A DNA stretch of 64,000 bases from Okapia johnstoni. Lineage: Eukaryota; Chordata; Mammalia; Artiodactyla; Giraffidae. Below are positions 47,390-58,100 of the stretch, piece after piece. A model generated the notes under the pieces. It was not told where the DNA came from and ran no database searches. It saw only the letters and a list, made by a program, of their open reading frames with translations. The number at the start of each line of letters is the position of its first letter. The first letter of the stretch is position 1. The position numbers and the translations under genes are program-made. The stretch is taken from contig JAGTYA010000026.1 of assembly GCA_024291935.2 (NCBI GenBank), forward strand, positions 9,466,001-9,530,000, given 5' to 3'.

Positions 47390-47520
47390 CGGAGTCAGAT
47401 CCCCGGGCTTGCATTTCACTTCTGTCTCATACTGGGGCAAGTCATTTAACCTCAGGGCCTGTTTCTGCACTCTAAAATAAGGATATTAATTCTTAATCAC
47501 ATAGGATTGTTTGGGAAAGA
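47390..47520 (+). repeat. MIR SINE in AHNAK intron 1
   Basis: gggcaagtcatttaacctcagggcc and ctaaaataaggatattaatt, followed by cataggattgtttggg, form a forward MIR core. Confidence 0.7.
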
Positions 47521-48805
47521 AAGGGGACCCCAGGCGTGGAATGAGCACAGTCCTGGGGTGCTATCGGAGCTCGGCAAAATTCTTTCTCTTCACCTGGGAG
47601 GGGTTGTTTCTTTTAACGTGGCTCTTTCTCTTCCTCTTTACTGCCCGGTGAGTGTTCACGAGAGTAGATGGCCTCTCTGGGTGTGTCTCTCTTTTCTCTG
47701 AATATCCCAGCCCCTGGCCCTTGGCTATTCGTGTGTTCGTGGCTTTCTGGCTGGTGGAAGTCTCAGCTCTGGTTGTGAGTCATCTTCTTGTTCTCACCGT
47801 GGGGTACTGCTTCTCCGGGGCCTGTGTGTCTGGTGGGTCACTTTGCCCGTGTGCTGGGTGGAAGTTTCGTTGCAGTGTCCTCCCCATTGTGGGCTGGCGT
47901 GCTTCTTTCCATCTTGGCATGTCACCTTTGATGTCCTGCCTGTGGAGGGCATATGCACAGACTCGGGTCCCTCTGCTGTGTATCTTGACTTCAGGCATGG
48001 TGCGTGGAGGCACTGAGGCGTACAGACCTGACTGTCAGGGTGTGTGTGTGTGTTAGTTCCTGTCACCTTGACACTGACCCTGGCTGCGAGGTTGTCTTTG
48101 GCTGCTGCAGCAGCTAGACTGCGCCCCCTCCCTGGCTGTGTTCACACTGGCTCTTGGGCAGAAGGGGTTTCCTGGGACCAGTGGGAAAACATGCCCTTCT
48201 AGGGGGTCACAGCTGGCGGAGACCATCTTCCCCAGGCACAGGGTCTGCTTCCTAGTCTTCTGCTGGGTCTGCCTGGGTGTTGCTCATCCAGAGCAGAGAT
48301 CTGCAGAGATGGCATGGGCAGAACCCTGCTGCACATCCTCTTTGTGGTTTTGAATCATCAGGGCAGGTTCGTTCTTCTCTATCTGCTTCTGGACTGAATT
48401 ACGTGCACTCTGTCGCTGTAGCCTCAGATGCCTGTCCTCTCTACCTTGAAGCTGAAGTGTCCTCACCACGTCACTCCTTTTTTGCCCTCCAGGCAGCTCT
48501 CTGCCTTAGAGGGTCTCCACTCCAGCCCTTACCATCACAAAGGTTACTGTGAGCTGGTGTCAGGTGCCAGCGGGGAGCTGGCAGACCTGGGGGTTCCAGG
48601 GCCCCAGCACTCCCCCATTCTCAGGGCTCTGGACCTCACTCTCCCCATCTGTCAATAGCAGGCAGTGCCGTCCCACAGAACTTTCTGCAGTTTTGGCAGT
48701 GTTCTGTATTTGCGCTTGTAATATGGTAGCCATGCGTGGCTGTTGAGCTTGTGAAATGTGGTTCCTACAACCTGTGGGCTAAATGTTTAACTGAATCTAA
48801 GTTAG

Positions 48806-48952
48806 GGCTTCCGTGGTGGCTCAGATGGTAAAGAACCTGCCTGCAATGCAGGAAGACCCAGGTTCGATCCTTGGGTGGGGAGGAGTCCCTGGAGAAGGGA
48901 ATGGCAACCCACTCCAGTATTTTTGGCTAGAGAATCCCACTGATAGAGGAGG
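48806..48952 (+). mobile_element. Bov-tA SINE, 3' truncated
   Basis: Head GGGCTTCCGTGGTGGCTCAG, B box GGTTCGATCCTTGG and the aatggcaacccactccagta block are clear. The match stops soon after the cactgatagagg word, so the usual 3' tail with the tcggacacgactgag words is missing. Confidence 0.88.
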
Positions 48953-50355
48953 CACATGTGGCCTAAGGGTTCTTCCAGCTCCGAGGGCTCTGAGGGCTTC
49001 GATGGCTTCTGACGCTTGAGGAATGTGTAGAATTCCCCAAGGCTCCAAAGGCTGCTTTGGGCGGCAGCAGGGTGGAGCCCCTAGCCCCCGGGGGAGCTGG
49101 CTTCACCTGACATGTGGGAGAAGAAGGAAGGACCTCCTGGGTTTGGTACAGGCCCCAGGTGTGGGTGAAACCATGGCCTGGGACCCAAGTGCAGAAAATA
49201 GGCCCTTGCCACCGTGGCCTCAAATCCCCTGCCAGCACCTCTGTGTCCTGCCAGGTCAGATGGAAGGGGAGGGGAGGGGAGTCTTGCCTGGCTGTGCCAG
49301 GAGGTGAGGCCTGAGCCAGGGCAGGCAGGGTGGTTGGCAGCCCCACCTGGCTGGGAAGCCAGCGGGTGCCCCGCCAGGGTCAACCTGCAGCCTCGAGTCC
49401 AGCGCCTCCCGTTCTCACGGGCTGTGGTCCCTTCTTCACTCATGATGTCCTCCTCATTAGCCCCTGGGGTGGAGGGATGTGGCTGATCCCTTCTGAGCCT
49501 CCCACTTGGGCTTCTGGGGGCTCTGGACTGGGGACTCTGGGCCGAGCAGCTGGCAGGGAGGCCCATTGCCTCTTCCTGGAGCCCCAGCCCCTCTGGCACC
49601 CAGGGATCTGGCCCATGAAGCAGGTTTTAGGTGTGACCCTTGGCGTGTCTGGAGCTGTTGCAGCCACAGTGACTCACTGGGGAAGGAGGGAGGGTGGGGC
49701 TGAGATGTGGGCGAGGGTGAGCTGAGTGGCTCTCTGCCCCCCTTGCCGGCTGCTGGCTCAGCACCAGGATGCGAGGTTGAAAAAAGGGGCCCTGCTCAAG
49801 GAGGAAGAGAGGGTGCCAGCACACTCAGTGCCTTCGGGGAGCTGCAGAGCCCTTGGGTGGAAGCCTTTTCCTTCCCCTCCTGGTCTGGCTCCCCCCTTGT
49901 CTGCCTGGCTGGCTACTCAGTGCTGGAGGCTGGGGGAGGGCACCGCTGAAGTCCCAGCTTTTGCTGTTTCTCTGTGGGAAGGGTCAGCTGGACTTCCGGT
50001 AGGAAGGGAGGAGGTGATTGCCCCAGCTGACACCTGTGCCAGCAGGCTGCCCTCTGGCCTCCTGGCTGGCACCTGCACTGACATAAATACCACATGAGCG
50101 AGTGCAGGTGATTGGGGAACAGGGTGTCTGTGGCTGTCTTCATTGGTAATATGATCTGCCTGACATTGGAAGTCCTACGTGCTCATGAATTTCTGTAAAT
50201 CTTATCCTCAGAGGCAAACTCAGTACCTTCAAGATCCCATTTAGATTTCATCCCCCCTCCAGAAGGCTCCCAAGCCTTCTGGATCATTCTGAGGCCAGAT
50301 TAGTCACGCCCTGAGCACCTTGCTCATAATTTATATCTGGGACAGGAACTAAATC

Positions 50356-50476
50356 TTTTTTTTTTTTTTGGCTGTGCCATGTGGCATGTGGGTTACTTCC
50401 CTGACTGGGGCTGGAACTTGGCCCCTTGCATTGGGAGCTCGGAGTCTTAACTACTGGGCCATCAGGGAAGTTCCAG
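50356..50476 (-). mobile_element. CHR-type SINE in AHNAK intron 1
   Basis: On the minus strand the head is GGAACTTCCCTGATGGCCCA and the tail an A run (12-13 Ts at about 50357 on the plus strand). Similar words aggaac...tctttt on both sides suggest a decayed target-site duplication. Confidence 0.85.
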
Positions 50477-51224
50477 GAACATGGTCTTTTAACTCTCCAT
50501 ATGTGGCCCGTGGAGTGCGTTTGGAGGATACACCAGTGACGTTAGGTAACAACCTAGCTGAACGTGTAATTCAGAGCTGGGCTGAGTGCCTCTGTCCCTT
50601 TTTGGTTTTCTCTGCAGCGGCCTGTACAATGATACGGGGGTGATCGGTATGCATGTATTAATTGATTGGTTGGCTGATTTCTGGATGTCAGCAGTTTTTG
50701 GCTTTGGGCAAAGCTCTCCACGACTTCTAGCACCCCCTCATGGTTTCACAGACCTGCTTCTGGGTGGCTGCCGCTGCCATTATGTGTGGGTGGCTGGAGG
50801 CTGGACGCCCGCCTGGTGTCTCCCCGGGTCCCCCCGCAACCAACAGCTGTAGCTGGAGGGTCTTTGCTCCTCACCTATGGGGACGTGGCTCCGGGCCCAG
50901 CTGGGGCAGCCCGATGGGCCCTGACTCACCACGTGCCTGAGATGGCACAACTGGACTGGCTTGGGCCAGTGCTGAGAGGCCCGGGGCTTCCTTTGCTCAG
51001 CCTCTGCCTGTAGCTGGGCCCCTGGAGCTCCAGCTGGCGAGTGTCCCCCTGGACCCAAGACCGGGGTTAGACAGGGTGACCCAGCTTTGCTCAACTTTGG
51101 CCACCACCAGCCCGGCTTGCAGGTTGCCCATGACCCCCAGGGCTGGACGCTCTGAGGAGGGGGGATCTCATACCGGTTAGAGCTACATGCCGGATGTGGT
51201 GTGTCCAGGGAAGAGTTACAGGCT

Positions 51225-51370
51225 CAGAGCCCAAGCGTGTTGCTCTCTTATGGTGGACCCTGGCCAGCTGGCCTGTCTGAACCTCAGTTTCTCCATCTGT
51301 GCTGTGGGAAAGTAACGTCTCCTTCGTGAAGCTGTTACAAGGGACCCAGTGAGGATGAGGATGCTGGGAG
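51225..51370 (+). repeat. MIR SINE
   Basis: ctgaacctcagtttctccatctgtgct followed by agtaacgtctcc and aggatgaggatg matches a forward MIR core. Confidence 0.65.
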
Positions 51371-51429
51371 GCCCCCGTGGGCCAGAGCGTTCCACTCATG
51401 TTCTTTCTTCTTCCTTCAGTCCTCATGGG

Positions 51430-51550
51430 GATCCTTTATCGTCTCCATTTGCACAGATGAGGAAATGGAGGTTCAGAGAAGTTAAGTGACTTGGCCTGGG
51501 TCACACAGCTGGCAAGATGCCGAGCTAGGATTGGAATCTGAGTCTGGCCT
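51430..51550 (-). repeat. MIR SINE, reversed
   Basis: ccatttgcacagatgaggaaatggagg, then agaagttaagtgacttggcc and gtcacacagctggcaagatg, is a well-kept MIR in reverse orientation. Confidence 0.8.
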
Positions 51551-51744
51551 CTTCCAAACCCCCTTCCCGTGATCCCAGCCTTGGAGAGTCATGTGTGAAC
51601 GGAGTTGATGACAGTAGCGAGGTTGGGGTTTTGGTTTGGCCCCGGCGGACAGGACATCCAGCCATCTCTCTTGCATAGCAGCTGGGGCAGGGTTGCGAGC
51701 AAGCCAGCTGTTGAGGGAGAACCTGATCGTGACCTTTCCCCTAG

Positions 51745-51848
51745 ACGGTGTGACCGAGATTCCCAAGAGAGAGATATCCTGAGGAGAGAAGAGGAAGGAG
51801 GGGCGGGCTCCTGGCAAGGCATCCGCTCCTGAGCCAAGTCCTGCGAAG
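51745..51848 (+). other. AHNAK: Predicted AHNAK 5'UTR exon 2
   Basis: A 104-base segment is bounded by a good acceptor (gacctttccc then ctag) and a donor (gcgaag|gtcagt). Joined to the coding exon at 52154 it gives GAAGATGG, a strong start context with A at -3 and G at +4. This is inferred from splice signals only. Confidence 0.5.
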
Positions 51849-52153
51849 GTCAGTAGGAGGGAGGAGAAGGTGACCGGGTCGGGGGTGGGGAGGGTAGAGA
51901 CCTGGATGGACTGTAGAACATAACATGGGGCCGGAAGGGGTGTGGAATGGGATGAGGGGCCAGTTACCTCTGGTGTGGTTGCATCCATTAACCCATTTCC
52001 AGTTTCTCCCTTGTGCCTTGGGAGCTCACCCACAGCAGAAGCTGGCACCTTGGAGACAGTGCCCTACTCCCGGAGCGGGGATCCCTGGCTTCCTCATCCC
52101 CCTGTGGCCTTGCACCCCCACTGCCCTGAGCTCCGTTTTGTTACCCCATGCAG

Positions 52154-55100
52154 ATGGAGAAGGAGGAGGAGATGACCCGGGAGCTGCTGCTGCCCAACTG
52201 GCAGGGCAGCGGCTCTCATGGGCTGACCATCACCCAGAGGGATGACGGTGTCTTTGTGCAGGAGGTGATGCAGAACTCCCCTGCGGCCCGCACTGGGGTG
52301 GTCAAAGAGGGTGAGTCTTCTTGGGGTGCGGGCCAGTGCTGGGGTAGCAGGGAGGCTGGTGGAGGGGCTGTGCAGGGGGCAGCACAAGCGGGCAGGTGGC
52401 TGTGGAGTGCCTGGTATCAGTGGCATCAGGATGGTCGGTACCCAAGCCCTGCCCTCCCCTGCCCACTCTGTTGCTTGTTCATTCACAGTCCTCGTGGGAG
52501 GTGGTCCCGTGGGTTGGAGATGTTGTGCGTCCTTTGTTCCGACTCTACCACCCAGGAGCTCGGCCACTTTGGGCCAATTAGTTGTCCTCCCTGCCTCAGT
52601 TTCCCCATCTCTACCATGGGTGTTACCACACCTGTGAGTCAGTCCAAGGGCCCATCGCAGAGTGCTGGGTTTTGTGTTGTTTCCCCGAAACTCTGGGTGG
52701 TCTTACCCACGTCTTGCTCCTTCCTGCTCAGGGGACCAGATTGTGGGTGCCACCATCTACTTTGACAACCTGCAGTCGGGTGAGGTGACCCAACTGCTGA
52801 ACACCATGGGCCACCACACCGTGGGCCTGAAGCTGCATCGCAAGGGGGACCGGTCCCCTGAGCCTGGCCAGACCTGGACCCATGAGGTCTTCAGTTCCCA
52901 CAGCTCTGAAGTGGTTCTGGTGAGTTCCTGGCTGGCCGGCTGCTCCCTGAGCTCCTCTGGCCACTCGGCTCCCTTTCCTGGGCCTCTGTCTGCTTGAGGG
53001 ACCTCGCTTGTCCTTCCCTGCTTTTCTCTCCCACTCTCACCCTCTGCTCTCTGTCAAGCCAGCCTGTTACTCCTATTCACGTGTGGCTGCTACTGCTGCT
53101 AAAAGTCTTCCATTGGTCTCCTCAGAGGCCCCTGTGTGTGGGGACCCACTGATCAGTCTGGTCTGAGGTGCTGGGAGACAGGTCGGCTGCTTTGCGAGGA
53201 TCTTTGAAAACATTTCCTCGGTACCCAGCTCTGCCTCCCAGACATCATTTTTCTGCTTCCAGAGGCCTGGACTTGTCTGTGAGTCAGAGGCTGGGCAGCG
53301 AAGTGCCTGAGGGACGTTTCTCTGCTCCTTCCAATGGCTTGTTTATTTAACAAATAATGAGTCCCTCAAAGTGGAAGTGTTAAGCCCAGCACAACCAGGC
53401 TCCACCGATGCTGTCCGAAGGGTCCCTGAGAGGATTCCCCTCCGGATTAAACGAACAAGGCCAGGCAGTTGAGAGCTGAGAACTGAAGTCAGTCAGCACA
53501 GAGCTGGTCACCAGGAGGCATCTGAGAAACTTGATGGGCTGACTGGAATCTAGAATTGGTTGTGAATCCTTCTCCCAGGTCCCAGTGTCCAGGAGTCTAC
53601 TGTCCCCAGTCTTCCCCATGGCTTTTGCTTGCCAGAGTTTCCCCAAATAATTTGTTTTCTTCCTGTGATGTGGCTGTCAGCCCCTCTGTTTAGCCCCTCA
53701 TGCTTGGTCCTAGAAGGCTCCGTGGCCCTCCCTAACGGTCCTGGCTTCTTTGGGGAGCAGGTGACCGTGTTGTCGGCTGGGCTGTGGCCGGGCATCTGTC
53801 ACTCATGCAGACTCTGCTGCAACCTGTACGGGGCATGTGTTTCTGCAGAGCGGGGATGACGAGGAGTACCAGCGCATCTATACCACGAAGATCAAGCCTC
53901 GGCTGAAGTCAGAGGATGGAGTGGAAGGGGACGCTGGGGAGACCCAGAGCCGTACCATCACAGTGACCAGGAGAGTCACGGCCTACACTGTGGATGTGAC
54001 AAGCCGCGAAGGCGCCAAGGACATCGACATCAGCAGCCCAGAGTTCAAGATCAAGATCCCACGGCACGAATTGACCGAAATCTCCACTGTGGATGTGGAG
54101 ACCCAGCCTGGGAAGACAGTGATCAGACTGCCCTCGGGCTCGGGGTCCGGGTCTCCCACCACAGGCTCCACCGTGGACATCCAAGCAGGGTCCATTTCTG
54201 CTGTGGGCCCAGAGTTGCCAGGGGCTGGCCACGCGAAGGTCCAGGTCACCGTGCCTGGGGTAAAGGTGGGAAGCCCGGGTGTCAGTGTCAATGCAAAGGG
54301 CTTGGACTTGGGTAGCAAAGGAGGGATCCAAGTCCCGGGGGTGGACGTTTCGTCCTCTCTTGGGGGCGGGGCAGTAGAGGGGCAGGGCCCATCTCTTGAC
54401 GGGAAAATTAAATTTCCCACCATGAAGGTGCCAAAATTTGGTGTCTCAATAGGGCCTCAGGGCCAGGCCCCCGAGGCAGGGTTGAGCATTTCCCCCCCGG
54501 AACTCTCTGTGGGGCACAAAGGTGGCAAACCAGGCTTGACCGTTGGTGGAAGCATCCAGACCCCTCAGCTCGAAGTCAGTGCTCCCTCTGCCAATATTGA
54601 GGGGCTTGAGGGGAAGTTGAAGGGCCCCCAGATCACTGGGCCATCCCTTGAGGGTGGCCTAGGCCTGAAAGGTGCCAAGCCACAGGGGAGTTTAGGGGTG
54701 GACATCTCTGTGCCCCAAATTGAGGGCAGCATCTCTGGCTCCAGGGTGGAAGTTCAAGCTCCTGACACTGACATTCATGGGCCAGGGGGCAAAGTGAGTG
54801 TGCCCAAGGTGAAGGCCCCCCAGTTCTCTGTGTCAGGTTCTAAGGGAGATAGGCCTGGCATTGATGTGACGCTGCCCACAGGTGAAGTGACGCTTCCTGG
54901 AGTCTCTGGGAATGTCGACCTGCCTGAGGTTGCTTCTGGGGGTCTGGAAGGGAAGTTGAAGTGTCCTAAAATCAAGGCTCCTGAAGTGATTATTCAGAAG
55001 CCTAAAATATCCTTGCAGGATGTGGATCTGAGCCTTGGGTCCTCTAAACTGAAAGGAGACATTAAGGTTTCTGCTCCTGGGGTGCAAGGTGATGTTAAAG

Positions 55101-58100
55101 GCCCTCAAGTGGCAGTTAAAGGTGCCAAAGTGGACATAGAGACACCCAGCCTAGAAGGAACCATGACTGGCCCCAAACTTAGTGGTCCTTCTGGGAAAGC
55201 AGGAACCTGCAGGATCTCTATGGCAGACGTAGACTTGAATGTGGCTGTACCAAAAGTGAAAGGGGGTGTTGATGTTACGCTTCCAAAAGTAGAGGGGAAA
55301 GTCAGTGTCCCTGAAATTGATATCAAAGGCCCCAAAGTGGATGTCAGTGCCCCAGATGTGGAAGTTCATGGTCCGGACTGGAATCTGAAAATGCCCAAGA
55401 TGAAAATGCCCAAGTTCAGCACTCCAGGAGTCAAAGGAGAAGGGCCAGATGTAGATGTGAGTCTCCCCAAAGGTGATGTCAGTATTTCAGGGCCCAAGGT
55501 CAATGTGGATGCCCCAAATGTCAATATCGGGGGCCTGGCAAGCAACCTTAAAGGCCCTGATGTTCAGCTGCCTGAAGTGAGTGTCAAGACACCAAAGCTC
55601 TCTATGCCTGATGTGGATTTGCACGTGAAAGGCCCAAAAGTAAAAGGAGAGTATGATGTAACAGCACCAAAACTTGAAGGAGAGCTGAAAAGCCCCAAAG
55701 TGGACATTGATGTCCCAGATGTGGATATCCAGGGCCCAGACTGGCACCTGAAGATGCCCAAGATGAAAATGCCCAAGTTCACTGTCCCAGGGTTCAAAGC
55801 AGAGGGCCCTGAAGTCAGTGTAAACCTGCCTAAGCCTGATGTGGACATTTCTGGGCCCAAGGTAGATGTCAGTGCTCCAGATGTGAGTATTGAGGGACCA
55901 GAGGGGAAATTGAAAGGACCCAAGTTTAAGATGCCTGAGATGAATATCAAAGCACCAAAGATTTCCATACCAGATGTGGACCTACACTTGAAAGGCCCTA
56001 GTGTAAAAGGAGAATATGATGTCACAGTGCCAAAGGTTGAAGGTGAGATTAAAGTTCCTGATGTTGAACTTAAGAGTGCCAAAGTGGACATTGATGCTCC
56101 AGATGTGGATGTTCATGGCCCAGACTGGCACCTGAAGATGCCCAAGATGAAAACGCCAAAGTTCAGCATGCCTGGCTTCAAAGGAGAGGGCCCAGAAGTG
56201 GATGTGAACCTGCCCAAGACTGACATTGACATTGCTGGACCCAAGGTGGATGTTGAAGGTCCAGATGTGAAAATTGAAGGACCTGAAGGAAAGCTGAAGG
56301 GTCCCAAGTTTAAGATGCCAGAGATGAATATCAAGGCCCCCAAGATCTCCATGCCTGACATAGATTTGCATATGAAAGGTCCCAAGGTAAAGGGAGAATA
56401 TGATGTTACAGTGCCAAAGCTGGAAGGGGACCTGAAGGGGCCCAAAGTAGACCTCAGTGCACCAGATGTTGAAGTTCACGGTCCTGACTGGAACCTGAAG
56501 ATGCCAAAGATGAAGATGCCCAAATTCACCATGCCCAGCCTTAAAGGAGAGGGCCCAGAATTGGATGTGAATCTGCCCAAGGCAGATCTCGACATTTCTG
56601 CACCAAAGGTAGATATTAGTGCTCCAGATCTGAGCCTTGAAGGGCCAGAAGGAAAGTTGAAAGGTCCCAAGTTTAAGATGCCTGAGATGCACTTCAGAGC
56701 TCCTAAGATGACCCTGCCCGATGTTGACATGGATCTTAAAGGACCCAAAATGAAAGGCAGTCTAGATGTGTCTGCACCAAAAATAGAAGGTGAGATGAAA
56801 GCTCCAGAGGTGGACATCAAAGGCCCCAAATTAGATGTTAAAGCACCAGATGTGGAAGTTCAGGGTGCAGACTGGAGTCTGAAGATGCCCAAGATGAAAA
56901 TGCCTAAATTCAGCATGCCCAGCATCAAAGGCCAGGGCGCAGATGTGGATGTGAACCTGCCTAAGGCTGACATTGATGTCTCTGGGCCAAAGGTGGACAT
57001 TGAAGCCCCAGATGTGAGTCTTGAGGGGCCTGAAGGAAAGCTCAAGGGTCCTAAGTTTAAGATGCCCGAGATGCACTTCAAGGCCCCCAAGATCTCCATG
57101 CCTGATGTGGACTTTAACTTGAAAAGCCCTAAAGTTAAAGGGGATATGGATGTGTCGGTGCCCAAGATAGAAGGTGAAATGAAAGTGCCAGATGTGAACA
57201 TCAAAGGCCCCAAAGTGGACATTGATGTCCCAGATGTGGATGTCCAAGGCCCTGACTGGCAACTGAAAATGCCAAAGATGAAAATGCCCAAGTTCAGCAT
57301 GCCTGGCTTCAAAGGAGAGGGCCCTGAGGTGGATGTGAATCTGCCTAAAGCTGATATTGACATCTCTGGACCCAAGGTGGACATTGAAGCCCCAGATGTG
57401 AGTCTTGAGGGGCCAGAAGGAAAGCTCAAGGGTCCTAAGTTCAAGATGCCCGAGATGCACTTCAAGGCCCCCAAGATCTCCATGCCTGATGTGGACTTAA
57501 ACTTGAAAGGCCCTAAAGTCAAAGGGGATGTGGATGTGTCTGTACCCAAGATAGAAGGTGAAATGAAAGTGCCAGATGTGGACATCAAAGGCCCCAAAGT
57601 AGATGTTGGTGTCCCAGATGTGGATGTCGAGGGCCCAGACTGGCACCTGAAGATGCCCAAAGTGAAAATGCCCAAGTTCAGCATGCCTGGCTTCAAAGGA
57701 GAGGGCCCTGAGGTGGATGTGAATCTGCCTAAAGCTGATGTTGACATCTCTGGACCCAAGGTGGACATTGAAGCCCCAGATGTGAGTCTTGAGGGGCCAG
57801 AAGGAAAGCTCAAGGGTCCTAAGTTCAAGATGCCCGAGATGCACTTCAAGGCCCCCAAGATCTCCATGCCTGATGTGGACTTAAACTTGAAAGGCCCTAA
57901 AGTCAAGGGGGATGTGGATGTGTCTGTGCCCAAGATAGAAGGTGAAATGAAAGTGCCAGATGTGGACATCAGAGGCCCCAAAGTGGACGTTGATGTGCCA
58001 GATGTGGACATTCAAGGCCCTGACTGGCACCTGAAGATGCCCAAGATGAAAATGCCTAAATTTAGCGTGCCTGGCTTCAAAGGAGAGGGCCCTGAGGTGG

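Larger units (their letters stand above)
41947..51744. other. Presumed AHNAK intron 1
   Basis: About 9.8 kb without a recognised coding exon. It contains the GC-rich downstream part of the CpG island to about 43100, a Bov-tA piece at 48806-48952, a CHR SINE at 50356-50476, MIR-like pieces at about 47390-47520, 51225-51370 and 51430-51550, and isolated AP-1 heptamers at 47776, 49670 and 50922. Open frames here are short and show no known protein features. Confidence 0.5.

Noticed and set aside
52920..52997. Read-through of AHNAK exon into its intron as an alternative short C terminus
   Set aside because: The extra 26 codons show no conserved features. The short AHNAK isoform I recall uses a different downstream exon, so this is probably a chance frame.
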